64,000 nucleotides of DNA from Bacteroides sp. (GCA_021201335.1 JAJQFD010000034.1:1-64000); one strand, 5' to 3'. Shown: positions 17,877 through 26,543, counted from the first letter of the stretch. Notes: generated by a model not told the origin, from the letters alone. A program made the numbers and translations.

Positions 17877-18770
17877 TTAGCTAAGTATCATACCCAAAGA
17901 TAATAAAAAGCCCATGAGTAGCATATTGCGGGATGTTTCTCCCAGAATGCTGTTAAGGGCTTTTCCTTTATAGATCTGCGCCATCTTTTTCCAGGTAATT
18001 ATATGAGGAATAAGATAGAACAATGGCAATAGCGCAGCATACCAATGTTTGTCTTTCAGAAAATAAAGGCAACAGAAAGTAGCCATTACCCCCAATAGCA
18101 AATAAAGATAACTCCCAAATGTGTCTCCAAAGCGGACAATAACAGTACGTTTACCACTTCTTTTGTCAGCGTCCCGGTCCCGGTAATTGTTTACCACCAA
18201 TAAAGTATCCACAACCAATCCGCATACTAACGAAGTAACAGCTACCTCAGGTGTCAGTTGAAGAGACTGCACATAGTAAGTACCACCCACCGGAACAAAC
18301 CCAAAGAAAACGATAACCAACAAATCACCCCATCCATTATAAGAGAGCGGGTAGGGGCCTGTAGTATATAAAAATGCAAAAACAACGCATATAATACCTA
18401 CGATAATTAGTTCCCAACCACCATAAAATAACAAGCTGCAACCAACCAGGCAGGCTGCAAGTACAGTTATCAATATACCGATTTTCATTGCTTTGACAGA
18501 AATCCATCCTTGTGCACATGCTCTTTCAGGGCCGAGGCGATCTTCCCGATCTGTACCTTTCAGGTAATCAAAAAGATCATTGATAAAGTTAGCTGCTACT
18601 TGCATCAGTCCGGCAAAGATAGCACAGATTAAAGCAGGAAGCCAGCGAAATGTATTGTCCATAAAGGCCAGAGCACTGCCAATCATTACTGGTAGCAGTG
18701 CGCCTGATAAAGTTTTAGGCCGGGCAGCTAATAACCAGGCACGGAAAGAGTTCTTTTTAAGTTCGATCAT
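17877..18770 (-). CDS. menA: 1,4-dihydroxy-2-naphthoate polyprenyltransferase
   Basis: 297 residues, an integral membrane UbiA-superfamily protein with about eight to nine membrane segments. The first Asp-rich motif is NDLFDYLKGTDREDR and the second is YRDRDADKRSGKRT, both needed for Mg-prenyl diphosphate binding. It attaches the polyprenyl chain to DHNA in menaquinone synthesis, consistent with an anaerobe using menaquinone. A -7 box TAACTTTG lies at 18801-18794. No other men genes are in the window. Confidence 0.93.
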   Translation of the reverse strand: MIELKKNSFRAWLLAARPKTLSGALLPVMIGSALAFMDNTFRWLPALICAIFAGLMQVAANFINDLFDYLKGTDREDRLGPERACAQGWISVKAMKIGILITVLAACLVGCSLLFYGGWELIIVGIICVVFAFLYTTGPYPLSYNGWGDLLVIVFFGFVPVGGTYYVQSLQLTPEVAVTSLVCGLVVDTLLVVNNYRDRDADKRSGKRTVIVRFGDTFGSYLYLLLGVMATFCCLYFLKDKHWYAALLPLFYLIPHIITWKKMAQIYKGKALNSILGETSRNMLLMGFLLSLGMILS

Positions 18771-18793
18771 TGATTTTTATATCTTATAAATTT

Positions 18794-18801
18794 CAAAGTT
18801 A
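18794..18801 (-). promoter_or_regulatory. -7 promoter element for menA
   Basis: TAACTTTG on the minus strand, an exact TAnnTTTG match 24 nt before the menA start codon. Confidence 0.5.
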
Positions 18802-18878
18802 TTATTAAAGATTTCTCATATGGCGTTTTTTATTCAACCTTGCTTCTTTCCGATGTTCTGCTAAAATAAAAGGAGAAA

Positions 18879-18966
18879 GCTACCTAAAAAGGGTGAGAAA
18901 TCTTATTCTGTTTACTTCAAATGTTACCGGAAGTTAGGGAAAAACCTACCGTAGCAAAGATTGAAA
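18879..18966 (+). repeat. Degenerate 22-bp tandem repeat array, locus 1
   Basis: Four consecutive 22-bp units start at 18879, 18901, 18923 and 18945. Units 1, 3 and 4 begin GCTACCTA, GTTACCGG and CCTACCGT; unit 2 has lost the core but keeps the unit ending TTCAAAT seen at locus 2. The phase and core match the arrays at 26425-26534 and 43515-43602. Confidence 0.6.
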
Positions 18967-19550
18967 AGAAATTCTTCTTTCGATGATCTTTTCTACTTCA
19001 TCCACTCTCTTAAAAGAATTATTTCGAAAAAGTATCATTAGTCTCATATTACCTATATAACATTCTGAGTATATAAGCTAATAAGCGAGTCTCTTTCTCA
19101 CTTTTCTTCAGTATAAAAGTTACACAAGTCTCATACTTTATTTATTATGCATTTTTGCATGGAACGTATTTGTTCGTTTTTGTTAAAGCATTGGTTTATA
19201 TAAACTAAGCAGTATTTTACTCCATAACTCATTGGATACCGAAAGCCGTCTTTTCCTCTAGCCTCCTATGTCGCGCCCATTATATACTTTTTTTGAAGCA
19301 TGCTTTTCAAATCGTACTGATTGTATTTATCAAGTTACGCTTCACACCCGCTAAACAATCCGTGTTTACCAACAATCATATCCGAAAAACTGTATGATAA
19401 TAATTGAAAACACAAATATATTAACTGTTTGTGGTTTGCGCAAATATTAAAAGGATATATACTGATAGTAACAGAATTAGCTCAAGGAACTTTTTAATCA
19501 TTATCTTTGTTTGATTTTTGAATGTACAAAATAAAAGATTGTGTGAAGCT

Positions 19551-20393
19551 ATGCAAATCAGATTCCGGATTCTCTTTCAGTTGATTATGGTGACAGTCTT
19601 GCTAACATCATGTGCTTCCCTCAACTTCTCTAATCCGGGAGTAGGCAGGGTTAAGCATTATACTTTTCAACATAAAGATGTACCAGTGGCATTTAATCAT
19701 TATCGTATTGCTTTCATTTCCGATTTGCATTATAAAAGCCTTTTTAATGAGAAACGTTTGAGCCAGTTAGTGAAGATAATTCGAAAACAACACCCGAATG
19801 TATTGTTGATGGGAGGCGATTATCATGAAGGATGTGGCTTTATTGCACCATTATTTCAAACTCTTTCTGAAATAAAAACGGAGCATGGTATATATGCTGT
19901 TATGGGTAATCATGATTATGCCAGTTGTTACCCTGATCTAGTCGGTGCGATGAAAGAAAATGGGATTCGTTTATTGGAGCACCAATTGGATATTTTACAC
20001 CGAGAAGGAGAGCAAATTATCCTAGCTGGTGTACAAAATCCTTTCGACTTGCAAGAGAATGGTGAATCTCCCACTTTATCTTTATCAGATGATGATTTTG
20101 TGCTCTTGTTGGTCCATACACCCGATTATATTGAAAATGTACCTGTAACGTATACCGACTTGGCACTAGCTGGGCATACACATGGTGGGCAGGTAACACT
20201 TTTCGGCTTGTATGCGCCTGCATTGCGCTCTAAATATGGTCAGCGATTTAGAACAGGATTGAAGTATAATAGTCAGGGAATTCCGGTTATTATAACCAAT
20301 GGATTGGGAACGTCGCGTAAAAATATTCGGATGTTTGCACCTAGCGAGGTAGTTATTATCGAGTTATTAAATGCAGAAACTAACAATCAGTAG
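19551..20393 (+). CDS. YkuE-like metallophosphoesterase lipoprotein
   Basis: 280 residues from ATG 19551; a TTG at 19518 would add 11 residues ahead of the signal peptide and lies only a few bases from the predicted transcript start. A signal peptide with lipobox LLTSC (Cys21) makes it a lipoprotein. Calcineurin-like motifs: AFISDLHYK (DxH), LLMGGDYHE (GGD), VMGNHDYA (GNHD), and LAGHTHGGQ (GHxHGGQ), the last typical of YkuE/YaeI enzymes. These act on membrane-associated phosphoesters such as lipid A precursors or UDP-sugars; substrate here unknown. Preceded by a -7 box TATCTTTG at 19502-19509. Confidence 0.9.
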   Translation: MQIRFRILFQLIMVTVLLTSCASLNFSNPGVGRVKHYTFQHKDVPVAFNHYRIAFISDLHYKSLFNEKRLSQLVKIIRKQHPNVLLMGGDYHEGCGFIAPLFQTLSEIKTEHGIYAVMGNHDYASCYPDLVGAMKENGIRLLEHQLDILHREGEQIILAGVQNPFDLQENGESPTLSLSDDDFVLLLVHTPDYIENVPVTYTDLALAGHTHGGQVTLFGLYAPALRSKYGQRFRTGLKYNSQGIPVIITNGLGTSRKNIRMFAPSEVVIIELLNAETNNQ

Positions 20394-20437
20394 GTTATGC
20401 TTTATACACTCCGAAACTATAAATTATAAAACATTAA

Positions 20438-21313
20438 TCAGCTTAATGAAAACTTCTGTGAACCAATTAGGGTGCCGTCAGCGAAAATATCAACCCGGTA
20501 ATCTCCAGCATATAAGAATTCTTCTACTTGCCAATATACTACTATGGGTTGTTCCTCTCCATTATATTCAATGTACTTTTTGATAGAATAATTCAGTTCA
20601 CGATTCTCATAAGTAAAGGTATGAGACGGGTCTTTTGTAAGGACATCATTATCTGGTTTGGTGATGCGAACATAAATAGTCCGTTCACCGGTCTGTGCCG
20701 TGATATTTTTTACAATGGTAAAACCAATGTTGAACTTAGTCACGTCTTTTACCTTTTTAGCTGTTTTATTCCGTTTGTTTTTAGGTTCAACCCAAATGTT
20801 CGTTGCATCAAGTTGTGCAGCTAGGTTAACTCTTTTAGTTAGTTGTTCTTTTTCCTGCGAGAGGTTACTGATCTGGCGGGAAGCTACATTATATTTCTGA
20901 GTTACTTCTGCTATTTGTTTTTGTTGTTTTTCAGTAAGTTGATTTAATGAGTCAATTTGCGCAATATAACTCACCATTACTTTGCGTAAAGTACCTAACT
21001 CATTTTTCAGACGTCTGATTTCAGCTGCATTTGTACTTTTTACGGTTCGTAACTCTTCCAGCAATCGTTGAACTTTTACTTGTTCTTGAGCAAGCAGATT
21101 GGCTATTGAATCGTTGGAGAGGTTTAATTGTAATTCATCATACCGGGTAGCAAAACGGGTGTATTCGCTTTCAAGCTCTTCTTTTTCTGCTTCAAAAACC
21201 TGAACCAACTCTCTGTTATTTTGTTTTTCTGCTATTAAAAGATAAGTAACACCAAGCATTGCTATTATTAAAACGCTTACGGCAACAATTAATCCTATCG
21301 TTTTCTTACTCAT
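20438..21313 (-). CDS. Membrane-anchored coiled-coil protein of unknown function
   Basis: 291 residues. One N-terminal membrane segment (about residues 5-26) is followed by a long coiled coil (about 30-170, rich in E, Q, L, K with heptads) and a C-terminal beta-rich domain (about 195-291: FNIGFTIVKNITAQTGERTIYVRIT). The C-terminal domain faces the periplasm if the usual topology holds. I do not recognise a named family; it looks like a conserved Bacteroidales hypothetical protein. It is convergent with the phosphoesterase lipoprotein and has its own -7 box at 21349-21342. Confidence 0.8.
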   Translation of the reverse strand: MSKKTIGLIVAVSVLIIAMLGVTYLLIAEKQNNRELVQVFEAEKEELESEYTRFATRYDELQLNLSNDSIANLLAQEQVKVQRLLEELRTVKSTNAAEIRRLKNELGTLRKVMVSYIAQIDSLNQLTEKQQKQIAEVTQKYNVASRQISNLSQEKEQLTKRVNLAAQLDATNIWVEPKNKRNKTAKKVKDVTKFNIGFTIVKNITAQTGERTIYVRITKPDNDVLTKDPSHTFTYENRELNYSIKKYIEYNGEEQPIVVYWQVEEFLYAGDYRVDIFADGTLIGSQKFSLS

Positions 21314-21341
21314 AATTTTTTGTTAGAATTATTAAACTTCG

Positions 21342-21349
21342 CAAAAATA
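21342..21349 (-). promoter_or_regulatory. -7 promoter element for the coiled-coil protein gene
   Basis: TATTTTTG on the minus strand, exact TAnnTTTG match, 29 nt ahead of the start codon. Confidence 0.5.
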
Positions 21350-21516
21350 AAGTATTTAATCTGTAAATTAGTTTTTAGCTTCTTAAGTTTTTGAGTTTTT
21401 AAGGTTTAAGTGGGCTTATTAATAACTTATTATCCAACCTACCTTATTACTATATGAATAAAACTTAATTAAATAAATTTATTAAGGAAAAAATTCTTTA
21501 ATTAAGAATATCATCT

Positions 21517-21524
21517 TAATTTTG
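21517..21524 (+). promoter_or_regulatory. -7 promoter element for mdh
   Basis: TAATTTTG, exact TAnnTTTG match, in a very AT-rich region that could act as an UP-like element. It predicts a leader of about 60 nt before the mdh ATG at 21590. Confidence 0.5.
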
Positions 21525-21589
21525 TCACGTTTAAAGTTTATAAGTTCTTAAGCTCAAAAACATTTCAAATTAAAAAAACTAGAATAATT

Positions 21590-22531
21590 ATGTCAAAAGT
21601 AACCGTAGTAGGCGCAGGTAATGTGGGTGCCACATGTGCAAATGTTCTTGCCTTCAATGAAGTGGCAGACGAAGTAGTAATGCTGGACGTAAAAGAAGGC
21701 GTTTCAGAAGGTAAAGCAATGGATATGATGCAAACCGCACAGTTGTTGGGTTTTGATACGACTCTGGTTGGTTGCACCAATGATTATGAAAAAACAGCAA
21801 ACTCGGATGTGATAGTTATTACCTCAGGTATTCCTCGTAAACCGGGTATGACTCGTGAAGAGTTGATTGGTGTAAATGCTGGTATCGTAAAATCCGTAGC
21901 CGAAAGCGCATTAAAATATTCTCCTAATGCCATTCTTGTTGTTATATCTAATCCGATGGATACTATGACCTATCTGGCATTGAAATCTCTGGGACTTCCC
22001 AAAAACCGTATTATTGGTATGGGAGGTGCTTTAGACAGTTCACGTTTCAAATATTATTTATCTCAGGCACTTGGTTGCAATGCTAACGAAGTCGAAGGTA
22101 TGGTTATAGGTGGCCACGGTGATACAACCATGATTCCATTACCTCGTTTCGCTACCTATAAAGGAATGTCTGTTTCAAATTTCCTTTCTGCCGAAAAAAT
22201 CGAAGAGGTAGTAAAAGCTACAATGGTAGGTGGTGCTACATTAACAGGTTTATTAGGAACTTCAGCATGGTATGCGCCAGGTGCAGCCGGAGCATTCGTT
22301 GTTGAATCCATCCTTCATAATCAGATGAAAATGGTACCTTGCTCAGTAGCTTTGGAAGGCGAATATGGCGAAGAAGATATCTGTTGTGGCGTGCCTGTAA
22401 TTCTGGGACTTAACGGTGTGGAAAAAATCGTTGACCTTCCATTGAATGAAGACGAAAAAGCGAAGTTTAAAGCTAGTGCTGCAGCTGTACGTGGTACAAA
22501 TGCGGCATTAAAAGAAGTAGGAGCTCTCTAA
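21590..22531 (+). CDS. mdh: Malate dehydrogenase
   Basis: 313 residues of the LDH-like MDH group. The Rossmann motif is VVGAGNVGATCANVLA, the NAD-specific Asp follows at VVMLDVKEG, the substrate loop is GIPRKPGMTREEL (two Arg), and the catalytic His is in IGGHGDTTMIPL. The residue after PRK (Pro-Gly-Met-Thr-Arg) supports malate rather than lactate specificity. It interconverts malate and oxaloacetate, in anaerobes feeding the reductive branch to fumarate and succinate. Monocistronic, with its own promoter and terminator. Confidence 0.96.
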   Translation: MSKVTVVGAGNVGATCANVLAFNEVADEVVMLDVKEGVSEGKAMDMMQTAQLLGFDTTLVGCTNDYEKTANSDVIVITSGIPRKPGMTREELIGVNAGIVKSVAESALKYSPNAILVVISNPMDTMTYLALKSLGLPKNRIIGMGGALDSSRFKYYLSQALGCNANEVEGMVIGGHGDTTMIPLPRFATYKGMSVSNFLSAEKIEEVVKATMVGGATLTGLLGTSAWYAPGAAGAFVVESILHNQMKMVPCSVALEGEYGEEDICCGVPVILGLNGVEKIVDLPLNEDEKAKFKASAAAVRGTNAALKEVGAL

Positions 22532-22555
22532 TTCGAACTAGTTACTATAGAACGA

Positions 22556-22604
22556 GAAAGTGAGAGGATCAAAGGGAGCCGAATCCCTGTATTCTCTCAC
22601 TTTC
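22556..22604 (+). terminator. Hairpin terminator after mdh
   Basis: GAAAGTGAGAG (22556-22566) pairs perfectly with CTCTCACTTTC (22594-22604), with an inner GGGA/TCCC stem in the loop. It lies 24 nt after the stop codon; the following T run is weak. Confidence 0.7.
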
Positions 22605-23444
22605 GCCTTTCATGTATTTCATTGTCCCTCCAATTTCCTATCTTGAAGAACGTCTTTATCATATTTAACAACAATGTCTTTTCCCTTTTTCCTGTTTTGG
22701 AGTGATTATTTGTTAGCAGATTCTACCTGGATTTCCTATTTTTCTTCAACTCTTATGGCTGTAACTAATCAAATTTTCCCTAAAAGTAGCTATCTAATAA
22801 ATAAAAGGGGCTTTTAGCATAATAGAGAGATGTGTTTTTATCCATAATTTTGCAATACAGATTTATATAAAGAAAAATGAGAGACCTATTTCAGTAAAAG
22901 TTGGTAATTGGCAAATAAAAATGATAGTCTGGTTTGTTTTATTTGTTTCAATGTTAATTATTTAGTTAAGCTTTGTTTTAATATGCCTAATTTGTTGATT
23001 TGTAAAAGATTAAATCCTTTAAAGTAAAATATAAAAGTCGGTTACGTAATAGGAGTGTAAAGAATATGAATAAAATAATTGTTATAGATAGTAGTATCCG
23101 TTAGAATATTGTAATCATTCTTATACTTTAATTAGTAAATTGTGAGAATGGGTGTTTGTTATTGCTTGATACTTTAGAAAACGCTTCAAGCCTAAAAGTG
23201 AAAACAGTAAAAACCTTTTTGAATTTGATAAAAATGTTGTTCTTAAATGAACTCTGCGTAAACCAATAACTCAATTGGTGTTATTTTCCGCGAAACAAAG
23301 CGATTTATGAAATATTCTGCAATAAATAAATTCAAAAAAAACAATAAAGATATATACCTGACATCATTAAAGTGATGTGAATGACTGTGAGTAATCTAAT
23401 GATAGATTTTACAAAAAAATAATTTCATGCATTTGTTTGTTGAG
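22605..23444. other. 840-bp AT-rich non-coding stretch
   Basis: Between the mdh terminator and the first candidate ncRNA. No ORF longer than a few codons with coding character, no tRNA fold and no repeat array is apparent. A weak hairpin CTAAAAG/CTTTTAG lies near 22783-22820. Confidence 0.55.
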
Positions 23445-23547
23445 TGAGATCTTCTACTATACGTAGAGATCCTGGCTCGCTGTGAAGCGAGGGTTTATAA
23501 AGTAGGTTTTTTGCTAAGATGCCCGTCGAGAGAGACGGGCATTTTTT
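23445..23547 (+). ncRNA. Candidate small RNA 1 with three stem-loops
   Basis: Three hairpins follow each other in about 100 nt with no ORF: GATCTTCTAC (23448-23457) with GTAGAGATC (23463-23471, one bulge); CTCGCT/AGCGAG (23476-23491) closed by a GTGA tetraloop; and ATGCCCGTC/GACGGGCAT (23519-23542) followed by TTTTTT, a textbook intrinsic terminator. A terminator so far from any upstream gene (mdh already has its own) implies a separate transcript. The 5' end and promoter are not clear. Confidence 0.55.
23519..23547 (+). terminator. Intrinsic terminator of candidate small RNA 1
   Basis: Perfect 9-bp GC-rich stem ATGCCCGTC/GACGGGCAT with a 6-nt loop and a T6 run. Confidence 0.85.
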
Positions 23548-23551
23548 AATA

Positions 23552-23722
23552 CTGTCGGAAACTTAAATCTTTCATAATTAAAATTCGCAATAAAATTTAG
23601 TTAATAAAAAAGGGTATAATTAAAATTGCGTATAACATTTCCGGCAGATATATGCGTCCTTAGTGATAAGCACGCATATTTTCTGAAGAGGGTATCAAAT
23701 TTGATGCCCTCTTTCTTTTTTT
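23552..23722 (+). ncRNA. Candidate structured RNA 2, about 170 nt
   Basis: CTGTCGGAAA (23552-23561) pairs with TTTCCGGCAG (23638-23647; one G-T pair), enclosing an AT-rich arm in which CGCAAT (23586-23591) can pair with ATTGCG (23625-23630). Then TATGCGT/ACGCATA (23651-23678) forms a perfect 7-bp hairpin, and AGAGGGTATC/GATGCCCTCT (23687-23712) followed by a T-rich run forms an intrinsic terminator. Length and long-arm architecture are compatible with a 6S-like or Bacteroidales-specific RNA, which is speculation. Confidence 0.5.
23687..23722 (+). terminator. Intrinsic terminator of candidate RNA 2
   Basis: AGAGGGTATC (23687-23696) pairs with GATGCCCTCT (23703-23712, one G-T pair), followed by a nearly unbroken T run. 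Confidence 0.8.
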
Positions 23723-23799
23723 TAGCACTACATGGCTGGTTATTCTCTATTTTGTTAGAAATCTTATGTTATACATTCTATTAAATGGGAGGAAAATAG

Positions 23800-23807
23800 T
23801 ATTTTTG
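23800..23807 (+). promoter_or_regulatory. -7 promoter element for the GH95 gene
   Basis: TATTTTTG, exact TAnnTTTG match, 24 nt ahead of the ATG at 23832. Confidence 0.5.
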
Positions 23808-23831
23808 CGTCTGATCTAAAACCTTACCTAT

Positions 23832-26366
23832 ATGAAATACTCATTACTACTCTTATTTACATTTCTCTTCCTATTTACAGGATGTCGCGCTGAAGAAAAA
23901 GAATCCTTAGTTTTATGGTATAATGAACCCGCAACCAACTGGAATGAAGCACTACCTATCGGAAACGGTCATTCGGGTGCTATGGTCTTTGGTGGGGCAG
24001 AAAAAGAACAATTTTCTTTGAATGAAAATACCCTTTACAGTGGAGAACCGTCGGTGATATTTAAAGATGCCAAAGTTACCGATCAGCAACTGGAAGAGGT
24101 GGTGAAGCTTTTGAAGAAAGAGAAATACCAGGAAGCATCTGATATTGTTGCCAAGAGCTGGTTGGGCAGATTACACCAATACTATCAGCCCCTTGGCGAT
24201 CTATTTATTGAGAGTAATCAACAAGGAGAGATATCAGAATACAAACGGGAATTAAATATATCTGATGCAATCGCCACTACCGAATTTAAACAAGGAGACG
24301 TCAAAATAAGAAGAGAAGTGTTTGCTTCCCATCCGGCAAATCTGATTATCGTTAAATTAACCAGTGATCAGAAGAATGGAATTGACATTTCTCTTCAGTT
24401 TACTTCTCCTCATCCTACAGCAAAGCAAACTGTAGAAAATGGTTTATTAATCCTGAAGGGAAAAGCTCCTGGATATGTGGAACGCAGAACATTCCAACAG
24501 ATGGAAAGTTGGGGAGATCAATATAAACATCCTGAACTGTATGACAAAGAAGGAAATCGGAAATTCGACAAAAGAGTTCTCTACGAAGATGAAATTGCGA
24601 ATAAAGGAATGCTTTTCGAAGCCCGTTTGCAACCGTTTTTCCCGCAGAAAGGGGAGGTTGAAGAGACTGAAACCGGAATAAGGATTCATAATACAAATGA
24701 AGTTTATTTTCTGCTTGCTCTATCTACCAGTTATAATGGTTTCGATAAAAGTCCAAGTCGCGAAGGAATTAATCCCACGGAAAAGGCTGCTCGTTTGCTC
24801 GCTGAAAGTTCATCTAAAAAATATGATCAATTAAAAAAGGAGCATTTAAACGACTATAAGCAATTGTTCGATCGGGTTATTTTGTCATTGGTTTCTGAAG
24901 AAGAGCAAAAGAGTTTGCCTACCGATGAGCGCATTATCCGTTTCTCACAGAAACCAGATCCTGATTTGGCTGCGCTATTGTTTCAATATGGACGCTACTT
25001 AATGATCAGTGCTTCCCGTCAGGGTGGACAGCCCTTAAATCTGCAAGGAATGTGGAATAAAGACATTGTTCCCCCCTGGAATAGCGGATATACCCAGAAT
25101 ATCAATGCGCAGATGAATTACTGGCCCGCCGAGGTTACCAACCTTTCGGAATGCCATAAGCCACTGTTTACTTTGATTCGTGAATTGGCACAAACAGGGG
25201 CGGAAACTGCAAAGAATATGTATAATCGCCGGGGATGGGTAGCACATCACAATACTTCTCTTTGGCGAGAATCATTGCCGAACGATAATGTCCCTACAGC
25301 TTCATTCTGGCCGATGGTTCAAGGATGGTATGGCAGCCATTTATGGGAACATTATTTATTTACCAACGATGTTGATTTCCTTCATGAGGTTTATCCAATT
25401 CTGAAAGGCGCAGCCGAATTCTTTTCCGATTGGTTGGTGGAAGGTCCCAATGGATATCTGGTTACTCCGGCAGGAGTCTCTCCGGAGAATTACTTTCTTC
25501 CACCGAAAGGAAAAGCTACAGCACTCAGTATGGGTCCTACTATGGATATGGCCATTATCCGGGAAACATTTGAACGGGTAATTGAAGCAACAAAGATATT
25601 AAATGTCGATTCATCTTTGCGGGAAGAATTGGAAGACCAATATCCTCGCTTATTACCCTACAAAATAGGGGAGAAGGGGCAGTTACAGGAATGGATGTAC
25701 GACTTTAAAGAAGCAGACCCTAAGCATCGTCATCTGTCTCATCTATATGGGTTTCATCCGGGAGACCAAATAACTCCCGACAAAACTCCTGAACTATTCA
25801 AAGCTGTGAGGAAAAGTCTGGAGTTGCGAGGCGATGAAGCTACGGGATGGTCAATGGGATGGAAAATAAATATGTGGGCGCGAATGCTGGACGGAAACCA
25901 TGCCTATAAGATTATTTCCAATTTATTTAATCCGGTAGATTTTGGCAAAGGTCGCAAAGGTGGTGGGCTATACCGTAATATGCTGGATGCTCATCCGCCT
26001 TTTCAGATTGATGGGAACTTCGGATATACGGCAGGGATTGCGGAGATGTTGTTACAGAGTCATGTCGGATACATTCAGTTGCTGCCAGCCTTACCGGATG
26101 CATGGAACGAAGGAACGATCAAAGGATTAAAAGCTCGTGGTAATTTTGAAGTATCTTTTTCCTGGCAGAATCATCAATTGGAAGAAGCGACTATCCAGTC
26201 TATGGACGGGAAGATTTGTAACATCCGAACTTCCGTTCCTGTAATAGTGAAGAAGGAAAAAGAAATAATGGCACGTTCCACTCCTGTTATAATGAATGAT
26301 AAAACTTATTATGACGTTTCTTTCCCAACGAATAAAAATGATAGTTTTACAATACTGCCCGAGTAA
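23832..26366 (+). CDS. Glycoside hydrolase family 95 (alpha-L-fucosidase / alpha-L-galactosidase) lipoprotein
   Basis: 844 residues with a signal peptide and lipobox LFTGC (about Cys18), so probably a periplasmic or surface lipoprotein. GH95 hallmarks: N-terminal beta-sandwich starting LWYNEPATNWNEALPIGNG; (alpha/alpha)6 barrel with NLQGMWNKDIVPPWNSGYT and NINAQMNYWPAE (the two Asn of the catalytic site), the general-acid Glu in RGDEATGWSMGWKINMWAR, and the Asp in HPPFQIDGNFGYTAG. It would remove terminal alpha-1,2-fucose (or galactose) from host or plant glycans. It stands alone, without SusC/SusD or regulator genes nearby. Confidence 0.92.
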   Translation: MKYSLLLLFTFLFLFTGCRAEEKESLVLWYNEPATNWNEALPIGNGHSGAMVFGGAEKEQFSLNENTLYSGEPSVIFKDAKVTDQQLEEVVKLLKKEKYQEASDIVAKSWLGRLHQYYQPLGDLFIESNQQGEISEYKRELNISDAIATTEFKQGDVKIRREVFASHPANLIIVKLTSDQKNGIDISLQFTSPHPTAKQTVENGLLILKGKAPGYVERRTFQQMESWGDQYKHPELYDKEGNRKFDKRVLYEDEIANKGMLFEARLQPFFPQKGEVEETETGIRIHNTNEVYFLLALSTSYNGFDKSPSREGINPTEKAARLLAESSSKKYDQLKKEHLNDYKQLFDRVILSLVSEEEQKSLPTDERIIRFSQKPDPDLAALLFQYGRYLMISASRQGGQPLNLQGMWNKDIVPPWNSGYTQNINAQMNYWPAEVTNLSECHKPLFTLIRELAQTGAETAKNMYNRRGWVAHHNTSLWRESLPNDNVPTASFWPMVQGWYGSHLWEHYLFTNDVDFLHEVYPILKGAAEFFSDWLVEGPNGYLVTPAGVSPENYFLPPKGKATALSMGPTMDMAIIRETFERVIEATKILNVDSSLREELEDQYPRLLPYKIGEKGQLQEWMYDFKEADPKHRHLSHLYGFHPGDQITPDKTPELFKAVRKSLELRGDEATGWSMGWKINMWARMLDGNHAYKIISNLFNPVDFGKGRKGGGLYRNMLDAHPPFQIDGNFGYTAGIAEMLLQSHVGYIQLLPALPDAWNEGTIKGLKARGNFEVSFSWQNHQLEEATIQSMDGKICNIRTSVPVIVKKEKEIMARSTPVIMNDKTYYDVSFPTNKNDSFTILPE

Positions 26367-26424
26367 CTAATGCTATCAGATTACAAGAAGAAAGATATTT
26401 GCAAGAATAAACTTTAGAAGCGAT

Positions 26425-26534
26425 ATTCCCTGAATGCATTCCAGATGCTACCGGAACTTGAATCAAACGCTACCGGGATTCAGCCAGAATCCTACCGGCA
26501 TTTGGTTCAAATCTTACTGGCATCTGGATGTTAG
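26425..26534 (+). repeat. Degenerate 22-bp tandem repeat array, locus 2
   Basis: Units start at 26447, 26469, 26491 and 26513, each exactly 22 bp, beginning GCTACCGG, GCTACCGG, CCTACCGG and CTTACTGG; a more degenerate unit precedes at 26425. The variable part is AACTTGAATCAAAC, GATTCAGCCAGAAT, CATTTGGTTCAAAT. It fills the convergent gap between the GH95 gene and nadK. Confidence 0.75.
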
Positions 26535-26543
26535 TGAATTGAA

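Larger units (their letters stand above)
18771..19550. other. 780-bp AT-rich divergent intergenic region
   Basis: Between menA and the lipoprotein phosphoesterase. Contents that can be supported are the menA -7 box, the 22-bp repeat array at 18879-18966, and the -7 box TATCTTTG (19502-19509) of the downstream gene. From about 18970 to 19490 I see no ORF with coding character, no tRNA-like fold and no clear terminator. Confidence 0.6.

Noticed and set aside
21390..21562. GTTTTTGAG (about 21390) and CTCAAAAAC (about 21551) flanking the mdh promoter
   Set aside because: Nine AT-rich bases over 160 nt are expected by chance in this composition.
26425..26534. 22-bp repeats considered as a CRISPR array
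   Set aside because: Units are contiguous and degenerate without spacers, and no cas gene is present.
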